DNA of 64,000 nucleotides from Siphonodentalium dalli (Eukaryota; Mollusca; Scaphopoda; Gadilida; Siphonodentaliidae). The notes under the pieces are model-generated. The model was not told the origin of the DNA, ran no database searches, and saw nothing but the letters and a program-made list of their open reading frames with translations. Every line of letters starts with the position of its first letter. The stretch's first letter is position 1. Where the stretch lies: positions 5,890,001-5,954,000 of the forward strand of contig CP136062.1 of the NCBI GenBank assembly GCA_032622095.1. The letters are read 5' to 3'. Made by a program: the position numbers and the translations under genes. Positions 1 through 11,460 of the stretch are shown in pieces.

Positions 1-115
1 ATTACATATAATGCTTAAGATTGCTAAAGAACTGAAATAATGAAATGGGAAACTTTTACTGACATCTGGTAAGGATTGAGGAGCAGATGCTAGAGGCCCA
101 CACCCCCACCCCCAA

Positions 116-310
116 TGGAAGACGGAATACCACTTAACACAGAAGTTGGAATACGGAATACCATATGGAATACATAAAAATATATGAAAACTTCATTTTT
201 TGGAAGGTCGGCGTACGAATACCGGTATTTTTGGAATACCGAATACCTCCTAACAGAGGGGCCGGAAATACGGCGTACCTCATAACAGGGCATGGAATAC
301 GGCATACGAA
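116..310. repeat. Three diverged ~35 bp units rich in GAATACC/GGAATACG
   Basis: Units beginning GAATACC or GCGTACC, followed by AACA(CA)G and closing with GGAATACG, recur three times with substitutions and an interposed A-rich stretch. The short open frames on both strands here are by-products of the repeat. No function is recognisable. Confidence 0.6.
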
Positions 311-1279
311 AAAGGGGGGTGGGGGCCTCATGCTATGGAGCCTCCGAGCCTCCCAATATATTGTCTGCTCCACATCTCAATAGAATTCAACAACATTCAG
401 TTGAATGGTGTCATTATTTATAGTCACCGACTAACTTCCACGATGAATCAAATTTGTTTTTATTGGTGACAATTTATGTCGCGAATCATAAAAATGTAAA
501 TTTTCTGAAGAAAAAAAATTCATTGGTTTGCGAATGTCAAGCTAGTTTATAGCGAACATGGGAACCAAGGTACAATTTATGCCATTTAGGCACACTTCAG
601 AGTGAAATCTGTGCTTATATTTCGGCGAGAATCCAAATCTAGATTCTCGAAAATTACCCTGGATTCTCATGAAAAAGTATATATGGATTCTCGCAAAATC
701 AGATGAAATATATGCCCTAGTGGAAATATAGCAAATCGTTTAATGCTTTAGAATTTTTTTTTTCGGAGATTTATATATATGTTTAAAGACATATTATGGA
801 ATTTTTCGGGAGCGAGAAATTGATAAGTTAGTGCTCAGGCACTTTTCCAACGTGGGGAATGTTATCATTCTACTAACATCACTGAAAATTTCCAAAAAGA
901 TCTACCACACCACTTCATATAGAACATCGTCTGAACTACTCCAAATTGTAAATATTTACATCTCGATTCGGGGCGCAACTATCGGCTGTAATTAAACAAA
1001 AATCATTTTGCCATCGAGAGTCATTGCATTTAACTAATATATAAGAATGACGTTGTGTAACATCCATTTGGATTAATATTCGTAACAAATAACTACTTTG
1101 AGAAAGATTATTCTTAATTTATATTTATTTGATCACTCTGCCCGGTGTCTGCCGGAGTGTTTCACATCACTTTAATCAAGGAAGACTGTTAAGAAAAACT
1201 GCATTTCAAGACCACCAAACAACTTTCCTTTTTAGGGCCACCACATCTTCCAAATATGTACTTCTTCCATTTTGCTATC
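311..1279. other. No gene seen; AT-rich intergenic DNA
   Basis: I find no coding or RNA feature. Around 630-700 the word GATTCTC recurs several times within 80 bp, which looks like a decayed short repeat. Confidence 0.5.
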
Positions 1280-1461
1280 AAAGACCGAAAAATGTCGTTA
1301 AACTAGAGATCCAAATACCCCCTAAGGGCCCCTCTATCTTGAGATATTAAAGACCGAAAAATGTCGTTAAACTATAAAGACCGAAAAATGTCGTTAAACT
1401 AGAGATCCAAATACCCCCTATATCTTGAGATATTATAAAGACCGAAAAATGTCATTAAACT
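1280..1461 (+). repeat. Four copies of a 25 bp motif, AAAGACCGAAAAATGTCGTT plus AAACT
   Basis: Copies start at about 1280, 1349, 1376 and 1437. A further one lies at 1772 just after the SINE, and a diverged one (AAAGAACGAAATATGTCGTT) at 3231 after tandem element A. Two copies are followed by the same block (AGAGATCCAAATACCCCCTA and on to TTGAGATATTA), so a ~90 bp unit has been duplicated. Confidence 0.75.
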
Positions 1462-1466
1462 ATTAA

Positions 1467-1760
1467 TTGTTGTTGCTGTTGTTTATTAGGGTTTATCGTC
1501 ATTCTAGCCGCTAGGCCACACACGACGTTGTCAATTTTACGGGTGGAGGAAAGACCACGCAGAGGCTCAATTTCACCGGGAAGTTGTTCCACTGCGTGTA
1601 GAAACCACCGACCCCCGGAAAGCAATTGACAAACTTGCCCAGATACACGATTCCGGTCACCCTCCCTATGGTGGGGTTAGAACCAGCTTCGTCGGCGCTG
1701 GACGGCCTGGGACGACGTAATCCACCTGGCACTCCACCGACTGGACCACCGGGGGCCCCT
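1467..1760 (-). mobile_element. tRNA-type SINE with target-site duplication
   Basis: Read on the minus strand, the 294 bp body starts near 1760. It contains an A-box-like word TGGTCCAGTCGG that fits the pol III consensus TRGYNNARNNGG, and about 64 nt later a B-box-like GGTTCTAACC with one deviation. The 3' end has GGCCTAGCGGCTAG and a CAA-rich tail (TTG-rich on the plus strand at 1467-1483). It is flanked by ATTAAACTATTAA (1454-1466) and ATTAAACTGTTAA (1761-1773), a 13 bp target duplication with one mismatch, as expected for LINE-dependent retroposition. The insertion split the 25 bp AAAGACCG repeat block. The named SINE family is not certain. Confidence 0.72.
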
Positions 1761-1795
1761 ATTAAACTGTTAAAGACCGAAAATGTCGTTAAATT

Positions 1796-3245
1796 GTAAA
1801 GTTTGAGCTATTGCCATGGCTTTGTCGTCCGTGTGTATGTGTGTACGCAAGGCGTCAACAATGCAGGCTACAGGTCGTACCTTTGGTCGGATCATTATGA
1901 AATTTGTCATAGCTGTTGACATCAACATTTAGACCAGATTATTAATTTTGGGATCATTCGGAAAAAAAAACATGGCCGCCAGTGGCCATCTTGGATTTCA
2001 AAATTCAATCCATTAGCACGGGCTACAGTTCGTAATGTTTGTCTGATCATCATGAAATTTGTCAAGAATGTTAATAATGACATGTAGATGGGAACGAGTC
2101 CTTTTGGGGTCATTCGGCGAAAAAACATGGCCGCAGCAGCCATTTTGGATTTTAGTCTTTATATGACTAAATCTTTAGCACGGGCTACAGGTCTTAACTT
2201 TAGTCTGATCATCATAAAATTTGTCATGGCTGTTGAAATTGGAATGTAGATGGGAACGAGTCATTTTGGGGTCATTCGGACAAAAAACATGGCCGCCAGT
2301 GGCCATCTTGGATTTCAAAATTTAATCCATTAGCACGGGCCACAGGTCGTACTGTTTGTCTGATCATCATGAAATTTGTCATGGATGATAATATTGACAT
2401 GTAGATGGGAACGAGTACTTTTGGGGTTATTCGGCCAAAAAACATGGCCGTCAGCAGCCATCTTGGATTTTACTCTTTGTATGACTAAATTCTTTAGCAC
2501 GGGCTACAGGTCGTACTTTCAGTCTGATCATCATAAAAATTGTCAAGAATGTTAATAATGACATGCAGATGGGAACGAGTCATTTTGGGATCATTTGACC
2601 CAAAAACATGGCCGCCAGCAGCCATCTTGGATTTTACTCTTTGTATGACCTAATTCTTTAGAACGGGCTACAGGTCGTACTTTCAGTCTGATCATCATAA
2701 AATTTGTCAAGAATGTTAATAATGACATGTAGATGGGAACAAGTCATTTTGGGATCATTTGACGCAGAAACATGGCCGCCAGCAGCCATCTTGGATTTTA
2801 ATCTTTGTATGACTAAATTCTTTATCACAGGCTACAGGTCGTACTTTTAGTCTGATCATCATAAAATTTGTCAAGAATATTAATAATGACATGTAGATGG
2901 GAACGAGTCATTTTGGGGTCATTCGGCCAAAAAACATGGCTGCCAGCAGCCATCTTGGATTTTACTCTTTGTATGACTAAATCCTTTAGCACGGGTTACA
3001 GGTCGTACCTTTAGTCTGATCATCATGAAATTTTTCATGGCTGTTGAAATTGGAATGTAGATGAGAATGAGTCATTTTGGGGACATTCCGACAAAACAAC
3101 ATGGCTGCCAGCGGCCATCTTGGATTTCCAAATTCAATTCTAAATCTTTCCATTCATTGCTCATCACACAAATTTAACTTCTTCTCAAAGTTGAGCTACA
3201 GTGTCATTGACACTTTCATTTGAGACATTAAAGAACGAAATATGT
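1796..3245 (+). mobile_element. Tandem-repeat element, copy A (about eight ~160 bp units)
   Basis: A ~160 bp unit repeats about eight times. Each has a GGGCTACAGGTCGTAC block, a GTCTGATCATCAT block, a GTAGATGGGAACGAGTC block and a centre of the type ATGGCCGCCAGCAGCCAT followed by CTTGGATTT. The left end is TTTGAGCTATTGCCATGG at about 1800; the right end is TTGAGCTACAGTGTCATTGACACTTTCAT at about 3192-3220. The same two ends bound the inverted copy at 59763-62247, so this is a discrete element carrying a satellite-like core rather than a simple satellite. It has no coding capacity. Confidence 0.8.
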
Positions 3246-3508
3246 CGTTACACCATTAATGATCATTAATACATAATTTGTGTTTATGAAAGTCTGGTAC
3301 AGACAGTTTGTTTCCAGTACATATTCATTGGAACGTAAACAATTATTCTCTGACAAATCATGTTAATATTGCCTTTCGTTACTGGTTTCCTTGACTCACA
3401 TATCTCTCACTCTTAATACTTATAATTAAAACAAATGTTCTGTGTTTTGTGTCACTTCTTAATAGCATTCTGTATTCTGCTATTGAAAAGAAAAACAGTT
3501 GTAGTATA

Positions 3509-4091
3509 CCTTAAAGGGGTACTGTACGCCATTTTCAATAAATTCCCGGTGATAACAACGATCTATTATCGATACTATATAGAAATATAAGTAATTTGAG
3601 TCGAAGATGTATTCTGTAAACGCTCAGGTTAATAGGCTATCTTAAAATTTAATAATTTAAAAGTTAATAATTTAATATAAATTGATTTTATGGCTCCAGC
3701 CATAAAATGGCGTCTCTTAAAATTGGAATTTCCGTGTACAAAACGTAATCAAATTATAATTGAGGGATACTGGATTAATAAAACAATGGCACACACGATC
3801 GTTTGAAACATTATGCTTATACGGGGAGAAAACCCAAGCCACTCATTGACTAGTGACCATACACTAACTTAAATGAGTATATGGGACTGCTAAGCATATA
3901 ATATAATGTTTATTTGATTCATTTGGTTGAAAACTGTACAAAAATTACTCGACAATTTGTAAATTTGCCATCCGTAACAATACTTCGTACTCAACAGACT
4001 TTCAAAAAATGGAAAAGTTGTTACCTTATTCTCCGACTCGGGGATTATGGAAACCAACAACAACATCTTGGGTACAGTACCCCTTTAAAGG
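3509..4091. mobile_element. MITE-like element, copy 1, with TA duplication
   Basis: Terminal inverted repeats CCTTAAAGGGGTACTGTAC and GGTACAGTACCCCTTTAAAGG bound a 583 bp non-coding body, and a TA dinucleotide flanks both ends. The interior matches 6631-7226 over its whole length with substitutions and small indels. TA target duplication and short TIRs suggest a Tc1/mariner-type mobiliser, but no transposase is present, so the superfamily is inferred. Confidence 0.78.
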
Positions 4092-4610
4092 TATGAAGGC
4101 CTTGGTGGGTATCATGTGAACATATTTCCACCGCTACAAACGAAATAATATTCAAATATAGACAGACTTTGTTAATATACAAATGAGAAATATCTCATAA
4201 ACATTATGTTATAGTCGTAAATTTGCCGACTGTTATGTAAACAAAGCATACAAAGTTACTTTCCTGGTGTTTCTTTATATTATGATGGTAAACATAAAGA
4301 GCGTTCTTTGTTGCTCAATTCCTTATTTGGAAATAATAAAGAGCGTTTATACCATTTGTGTGTGATTAGCCAGTAGCATTATGCTGCCTTCTATAACACA
4401 ATCAGACTCTTGTTTAGGTAAAATTTAGTAGGTCTTTATGTAAGCATGATGTTTAAGGGATTACAGTGCTCATGAAACAACAAAACTCTATCGGAAAGCC
4501 ATCCCTATTGTGATCACAATAATCCAAGTCCCATAAAAATCGCGTAATAATTAAGCCGAGAAATAAATAAATAATACCGCCACCGGTTGTCGGCTATCTC
4601 CGTCGCAAAA

Positions 4611-4632
4611 CCTCGCATGACGTCAAGCGAGG
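4611..4632. promoter_or_regulatory. CRE-centred near-perfect palindrome
   Basis: TGACGTCA (4618-4625), the full cAMP-response-element core, is flanked by CCTCGC on the left and GCGAGG on the right, giving a 22 bp palindrome with one mismatched pair. It lies about 350 bp upstream of the THAP-like ATG. A promoter role is inference. Confidence 0.4.
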
Positions 4633-4903
4633 TAAACTAATTAAAAACACGGAATCGGAGTTATTTGTGTCTACCTATATGACGATGGAAAATCCGGAAT
4701 AGACATCAGCTCGTGAGCGTGATGGAATTACTGCGGGGCATATCAATAGCATTGTGTACACATGGTTAATTGTCATCGCGCGGTGAGTTATATTCACTTG
4801 TGATTTGTCTTAAGCGCTGTTTGGAAAGTTATTGTTTTGACAAAAAAACTATAGAAGGCCGATTGAGCGGGGTAGGTAATACTTTCGGGTAAAAAATAAA
4901 GCT

Positions 4904-4910
4904 TATAAAA
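4904..4910 (+). promoter_or_regulatory. Candidate TATA box
   Basis: TATAAAA sits 67 bp upstream of the ATG at 4977. A start site ~30 bp downstream would leave a short 5' leader for the THAP-like exon. AT-rich DNA makes chance matches common. Confidence 0.25.
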
Positions 4911-4976
4911 ACATGAGCAGGCATGTGAACTCTATTCGGGTGCGTGTTCACGATGTTGTTTTAATTTTCCGTATAT

Positions 4977-5195
4977 ATGCCCCGAGTGTCCCGTATTTAC
5001 AATCATTCATTCGTAACATTGCCATATAAATGCCGTGTTTTCGGCTGTGGCCGGTCTAGTGACTCTCAGTTAGGTATAATGTTGTATTCATTTCCAAACG
5101 ATGTTCGTTTACGTGCCATTTGGCGGGATTTCTGTGGGAAACCCGTTGCGCAATCATCAGAAACCGATTACATATACCAAATAAAGAGCGTTTAA
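4977..5195 (+). CDS. THAP-type zinc-finger exon fragment
   Basis: The 72-residue frame contains the N-terminal half of a THAP DNA-binding domain: KCRVFGCG (C-x4-C, about residues 22-28), then LYSFPNDVRLRAIW at about residues 43-56, which matches the family's F-x-FP...R..W core. THAP domains run about 80-90 residues and end with a second C-x2-H pair and an AVPTIF-like box; those are absent because the frame stops after CGKPVAQSSETDYIYQIKSV. It is therefore a first exon whose continuation I cannot see, or a truncated relic. THAP proteins bind DNA in the nucleus as host regulators or as P-element-like transposases. The start is the first ATG after the TATA candidate. The stop lies inside an ATAAAGAGCGTT motif. 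Confidence 0.5.
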   Translation: MPRVSRIYNHSFVTLPYKCRVFGCGRSSDSQLGIMLYSFPNDVRLRAIWRDFCGKPVAQSSETDYIYQIKSV

Positions 5196-5263
5196 TTTGA
5201 CAAGTCAGTCATGGTTACGAATACATACAATTGCAGTTAAAGTGGAGAGTATGTTGAATAAAT

Positions 5264-5529
5264 CACGATAACAACTATTCTTAGTCGATTCCCCATTTCC
5301 TTCACCATGGCTCCATAAAGAGCGTTCCATGTTAAGAGTTTTCCTAATATGGTACGAATAAAAAGAGTTTAATAAAGCGGAAATTGCTATGACTTGGAAG
5401 GATATATAAAGCATGCATATCGGAAGTTCATGTACATGTATTGACCTGTATTGGTGTAATCAGTAAAAAAAATCACGATGACAACTGTTCTAAGTCGAGT
5501 CCCTTTACCTTGACGCAATAAAGAGCGTT
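5264..5529 (+). repeat. Two diverged direct copies, ~205 bp apart
   Basis: AATCACGATAACAACTATTC at about 5261 and AATCACGATGACAACTGTTC at about 5470 both lead through AAGTCGAKTCCC into an ATAAAGAGCGTTC motif. This shows local duplication of a block ending in the 12-mer. Confidence 0.55.
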
Positions 5530-6394
5530 CACTATTACGATATATTGCGAATAAAGAGCACTTGAATATGTGATTCCATATTAAACCGGATTATTATCCC
5601 TCCTTCAAAAAGTGTTATATATGATTGGATGTTTATAACCCTATTGTTATGCGTAATTGCCACATAGAGGTCGATTTATGACCTGGATATTCAATAGACC
5701 GCATCGCTAGAGTGCTAATTTAATAGGTCAATAACGATGCATAGATGTAGTGAATTTCCATCAGTGACAGTCGGCTAGATTGTTTTGGGGTGGGGGAAGC
5801 AATATTCCGAAATATATATAAACACCATATTGCCCAAATAATTACATGATTCATAACCAAGGAAAAATGAACATATCATATTGGTAATGAATGACTTGAT
5901 TATAATTGATTAAATCCGACAGCAATAAACCAATTGTGTGTTGTTTTACCGCGTTACGATAATTAAAACGAAACGCTCTTTATTGACACACGACTAATGG
6001 CATCTGGAAATTGGAATGTTTACGAGATGATAATTGCCTAATAACTGTGCAAGTCTTCGCGTATATATGCAATCTTGATATGCATATATAATATAACTTG
6101 GACTATTCCGGTAACGAAAAAATATATATAAACACGAGCACGCGTTTATATAGATAAATGCGCGCAAAACTGAATAATATACGGGCATGGCTTTATAGTA
6201 ACAACACATCGCGATACATATAATAATAGTAATAATAACACGATAAAGATCGACATTTAATTACGAGAAAGGCGATGTTTCGGCGAAGTTTTGCATTCGC
6301 AGTGCGATAACGCGACAATCGTCAAAGGCCGCGATCGACTACATGCAAACTTAAAATACCGCCGTCGCGTATCTATGCGTTGTCAATGAGTTAC

Positions 6395-6464
6395 CACGTG
6401 ATCGATCACGTGCTATGCTTCTGTTTACATGTGACAATCACGTGATCGGGCTGATGATCACGTG
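6395..6464. promoter_or_regulatory. Four CACGTG (E-box/CLEAR-like) sites in 70 bp
   Basis: CACGTG occurs at 6395-6400, 6407-6412, 6439-6444 and 6459-6464; three lie within ATCACGTG or TCACGTGA contexts. Just upstream (about 6250-6375) CpG dinucleotides are unusually dense for this window. Such sites bind bHLH-zip factors (USF, MITF/TFE, Myc-Max families). No confident gene starts next to them, so a promoter or enhancer role is inferred. Confidence 0.4.
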
Positions 6465-6630
6465 ACTTCGTCTACAACAAAATCTTCGGCTAACTTCGGA
6501 ATTTTTTTGAATCGTTATAAAAATAACGATTGGCGGCCGAATATTAGATTATATGCGCCCAATGGACATTTTATATATATATTATCGGTATATTGAAAGA
6601 AAATAATATTGTTTTTTTCAGGACCGTATT

Positions 6631-7226
6631 CCTTTAAAGGGGTACTGTACGCCATTTTCATTACATTTCCGGTGACAACAACGATCTAATATCGATAATA
6701 TATAGAAACATAAGTAATTTGAGTCGAAGATGTATTCTGTAAACGCTCAGGTTAATAGGCCATCTTAAAATTTAATAATTTAAAAGTTAATAATTTGATA
6801 TAAATTGAATTTATGACTGGAGCCATAAAATGGCGTCAATTAAATTACGAATTACCGTAATCAAAAACAGTAATTGAGGGATACTGGATTGTTAAACCGA
6901 TCGCACACACGATCGCTTAAAATATTATGATGATACGGGGAGAACACTCTAGCCACTCCCTGACTAGCGACGATACAATAACTTAAATGATTATATGGGA
7001 CTAGTATGCATATAATATAACTTTTATTTGATTCATTTGGTTGAAAACTTTACAAAAATTACTCGACAACGACAATTTGTATTTTTGCATTCCGGTAAAT
7101 TTGTCATCCGTAACATGACTTCGTACTCAACAGACTTTCAAATATTGGAATTTTTTTTACCTTATTCTCCGACTCGGAGACTATAGAAACCAACAACAAC
7201 ATTTGGCGTACAGTGCCCCTTTAAGG
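6631..7226. mobile_element. MITE-like element, copy 2
   Basis: It begins CCTTTAAAGGGGTACTGTAC and ends GCGTACAGTGCCCCTTTAAGG, with an interior homologous to 3509-4091 in the same orientation. Both copies contain ATCGATAATATATAGAAA-like and TTTATTTGATTCATTTGG words. A target duplication is not clear here. Confidence 0.75.
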
Positions 7227-8082
7227 GATATAGTGATCGTATATTTGAACCAAAATGTATGCGTTTTAATATTGATCTGTTTACGGTGTTTGGAACAAAT
7301 ATTTTCGACAACTAAACCCTCTCGTCCCTTTAATATAATTAATATAACATCCCTCATCCAATAATCTCCAAATTGCATATCTAATTTCAATCCTAGTTAC
7401 ACGTCACACCGCCCCTCATCATTTGCCAATTGTACACCCCTTTTTTGCTGCTTCTGTTGCAACTGCTCAATTTCTTTAAAAATTATTGAAAAAATGGTCC
7501 TCCGGCCTGCGACATTTACCTCCGATTTAGTTTTTTCGATCATCGGTCCACACCAAAATTGAGCACACGTCCCTATATAATATACATATTTAAACCGAGT
7601 ATACACGGTGGTGTAATAGAAGAACCATTAATTTAACCGTAACCGTAGCATATTTCCACGTATACGTGTACGTTTTCACGACAAATCCCCGCTGATCTGT
7701 TATTAATGAACCAAACAATTAACATGTCAACACACTCTGGCCCGCCAATGCTACAGTGTATAAACGTAACGGGGCAAATATGCATATTATATTGACAGCT
7801 AACGAGAACATTCATCACCAATAATCTGCTCACCCCTTCCAGTCGATACGATAGAAACTAAACGATTTGTTACTTCTAATTACCCGTACTTAATTACACT
7901 ACTTGCGTGTTAATAAAGTACGACACCCCCCCCCCCCAATCACAACTAAAGGTGAAAAATGGGATTTAGAACATTAATATTCACTCTTACACAGTTCCAC
8001 ATTCAAGGTGTGTCTTGTGTAATCGTATGTGTAACCGAACTGAATTATTCTATTGCTAAATAGTTCATGGGTGACCTGATGC
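7227..8082. other. No confident gene; one weak minus-strand frame
   Basis: A 69-residue minus-strand frame (7606-7397) contains a Q/K-rich stretch IFKEIEQLQQKQQKRG that could form a short coiled coil, but I recognise no family. A run of 13 C lies at 7925-7937. Otherwise I see nothing. Confidence 0.3.
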
Positions 8083-11000
8083 ATGCATCTTAGTTTTCTT
8101 GTTGGAATTCAGCTCCGCCTAAACCGAGAGCGTGTGGTGTCAATAATCCAAGTGTATCCCCCGAACGTTAACTACGGAGATGACTTATTTAACGGCTATT
8201 TAGAGACATTAGGAAATATCGTCGACATGCTATCTGCACATGGTCTAGTTAGTTTGATGGGGGACTTCAATGCTCACATGCAAAAGGCTTTCCATACACC
8301 GCGGGTCAATTCTCCAAACACTAGAACGGAATTGATTGCAACATTCCTAAAGCAAAGCGCACTAACTTCGCTAATGACCATGGACATATGTTCGGGAAGC
8401 AATTATTCATATTTTCCATATTATACTATCAATAGACCATCTCTCATTGACCACATTCTTGTGCCGAAGTGTCTCACGCATATGGTCTCTAAGTGTAGCA
8501 CCTTGAACGACGAAGCTATGAACACATCAAACCATTTACCCGTTACTTGTTCCATACTATTTTCTGAAGAACTTGACTCTTGTGTTACTAATTTTATCCG
8601 GAAACGCTACGCGTGGAAACGTGCCAATACATCGTTATACAAGCATTGCCTTGATATGCTGTGTCCACACGGATGTGATATTACTTCCAGAGACGCAATT
8701 GCCAAATTCTACGCTGACATTGTGAATGCCCTTGTAGCAGCTGCAGATACTGCAGTTCCCGTGAAACGATTTCGTTCTCGCTTGAAGCCATACTGGAATT
8801 CTGATCTGACCGGCCTCAAATCCCAATTAAAAAAGTTACATAAAAGTTGGGTGATTGCAGGACGCCCCAGAAGGAACGCGACTTGCTTTGATGAGTACAG
8901 GAGTGCTAAGCGAGAATTCAGGAGAGCTCACCGCTCAGCTGTGCGTGTGTTTCGTATGAATAAATGTTATGCCAAGAGTGATCATGTTCAATTTTGGCGC
9001 TCGCTTAAAAGAACGCAAACTGCAGTGAAAACAATTGGTTCTGCTATGGAATTCGAAGGGACTGTTCTGCGTGACCAGAAGCTGATATTATCTGGCTGGA
9101 GATCATACTTTTCTGAACTGTACACCCCCGAAAAACATAGTGTGCCGGAATTCGAACGCGAAGTGTGCAACGAGGTAAACAAATTTATTTGTACTGGTGA
9201 CGACAGTAGCGGAACCTCGGCCCCAGAGTGTGAACCCATTGTTATATCGGAAATTCTTAACGCAATTGGTAGCTTGAAATGTAATAAAGCACCAGGGCAT
9301 GATTCTATATCCAGTGAACATCTTCGAAGCTATTCCGATGGACTAATCCAGTGTCTTTGTATTCTTTTTAACTCTCTTCTCAAGTTTGAATGGATTCCCC
9401 CGGAGATGAAACTAGGCGTGATCATTCCTCTTTATAAAGGACACCCAAAGCCACCAATATTACCCGACAGTTACAGAGCGATAACGCTCCTACCTGTCAT
9501 CAACAAGCTCTTTGAGACAATTCTTCTGAAACGCATACTTAGCAGTGATAAGGTCAAAGATTTCCCTCATAATCTTCAGTGTGGCTTCCAGAAAGGTTTA
9601 GGATGTAATATGACTTAATTTATTCTGCAAGAAGCCATATCGTACGCAAAAGACCACGATTCTCGTATATTTGCTGCGTTCTTAGATTCCAACAAAGCCT
9701 TCGACCGTGTGTGGCATATTGGACTTCTTTATAAGTTCATACAACTAGGCTTCCCGCGGAAATTTGTTAGATTGCTGTCAAACATTCACGAGGACATAGA
9801 AAGCGTTATTCTATATAATGGTAACGTCTCAGAGAAGTTCAGCATCGGACAAGGAACAAGGCAAGGAAGCGTGCTCTCACCTTTCTGTTATCTTACCTAC
9901 ATAAACGAACTTCTGATCGACCTGAACAAATCACAGTTCGGACTGAGTGTTAGTTCTGTTCCATGTGCAACACCAACGACCGCGACGATATAGCAATTAT
10001 CGCCCTTACCAAGCAAGGACTTGACTCACTTGTAAATATCTGCTTTGACTACAGCGTTCGTTGGAGATTTGGATTTTCCTGTGTGAAAAGCAAGGTAGTC
10101 GTCTTCAACGAGCCCAGGTCATTATATGATCGTAAAAATCGTCCATGGATACTCGGCCTGATTCGCTGCAAGAAGACAAGGGGTGCGTTCACCTTGGCTT
10201 GTGTCAGGAAAAATTCCCAAGTAGCTCATCATTTGCTTCAGACGTCGCAGCAAAACTTAGGAAAACCTTCTTCTCTATGATTGGCAATGACTCTCTTAAA
10301 TACGCTACTCCTCTGACAATGAACCATATGTTACGGACCGTTGTCCTACCCAAATCATTATACGGCACGGAATTCACATCACTTCAAACACAATCATCTG
10401 TTAACATAATAGAACGTTCTCTGCGCACGTGTGTAAAATACTCGCAGCAATTACCAAAACGCACAAGTACTGATATTGCGCTTGGATTAGTAGGACAACT
10501 TCCTGTTCAACGAGAAATACATATCCGCAAACTGTGCTTTCTGGGGCAGTTGATTCACCTTCCTCCTGGACATCAAACTCCGCTTAAACTATTTGTTTTC
10601 AAAGCACACCTGTATCGTCTATTTCGTCGCCCAGCTTCCGGATTTGTTTCTGATGTTTTCCCTTTACTTGAACAGTATGGACTCATGGTGCACGTTGACA
10701 ACTTTCTACTCCACGGGAACTTCCCTGATCACAAGTCATGGAAGACAATCGTTAAAAGTGTTGTAAAGATAACGTACACGCCACAGTGGAAAGCACATAT
10801 TTCCAACGAAAGAAGGTTTTCTATTGTCAAACATGTTCTCCGTGACCCCCTATCCGGATGGAAAATATGGAGACTCTTTCAATGTCACCCAAACGCAGCT
10901 GATAAATTCTATAACTTGGCCAAACTTCTCAACAAAACAACCTACCCAAATAACTTGACCTGCCACCAGTGTTATAAAGCATACGACAACGAACTTGATC

Positions 11001-11263
11001 ACTTAATGTTCTGCTGTACAGCCCACGCAATTCTGATGTTAAGGAACCAGTTATGGGGGACAATACTAAATTATAACGGCATTTCAGTGTTCGTCTACTT
11101 GGACGGCTTACCTAAAAATGAATTTCTAGCAATACTGCTTGGGACCAAGGATCCGTACTTAACATATCCCATTCAGAAATGCCACAACCTGATTATAGAG
11201 GTGTCATCATCTTTTCTTCTGACAATGTCCAGACTGGTGTCAAACACATATCAACTGATATGA
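8083..11263 (+). pseudogene. Decayed non-LTR (LINE) retrotransposon ORF2: endonuclease and reverse transcriptase
   Basis: The first part carries the C-terminal two-thirds of an APE/EEP endonuclease: GDFNAH at residues 60-65, LIDHILV at 121-127 and SNHLPV at 149-154 (normally SDHLPV). A reverse transcriptase follows from about residue 400 (NKAPGHDSIS, then SYRAITLLPVINKLFE and CGFQKGLG). An in-frame TAA at 9616 interrupts it, then the same frame continues with FLDSNKAFDRVW and GTRQGSVLSP. Near 9960 the frame shifts and the YADD box is degraded to DRDD; a second shift near 10140-10200 leads to a long C-terminal region ending in a cysteine/histidine cluster (CHQCYKAYDNELDHLMFCC). The N-terminal endonuclease and any ORF1 are missing, so it is 5'-truncated and inactive. 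The clade is uncertain: APE-type, Jockey/CR1/I-like. Confidence 0.9.
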
Positions 11264-11460
11264 CAATGTCAGGATACAAGCCAAACTTCTGAATTAACAT
11301 TAGAACCTAATGCATGTAATATTTTCTGTAGCGTTGCTCCTCATTTGATCGCACGGTTGTGATATACATATCTATATATTTTTTTTTGTGTGTGTGCAGG
11401 CTAACACATATATATATATATAATTTATTTTCTAAATAGTATATGCTGCCTAACTATTAT

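Larger units (their letters stand above)
4294..5983. repeat. Cluster of ATAAAGAGCGTT motifs
   Basis: The 12-mer occurs at about 4294, 4336, 5181, 5315 and 5518, with a variant at 5551 and a reverse-complement copy at 5972. Single relatives occur elsewhere in the window (about 15738, 34525, 35178, 35653, 36246, 36404). Surrounding sequence is mostly unrelated between copies, so this is a dispersed short word rather than one tandem array. It contains AATAAA in some copies but is not obviously placed at gene ends. Confidence 0.65.
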
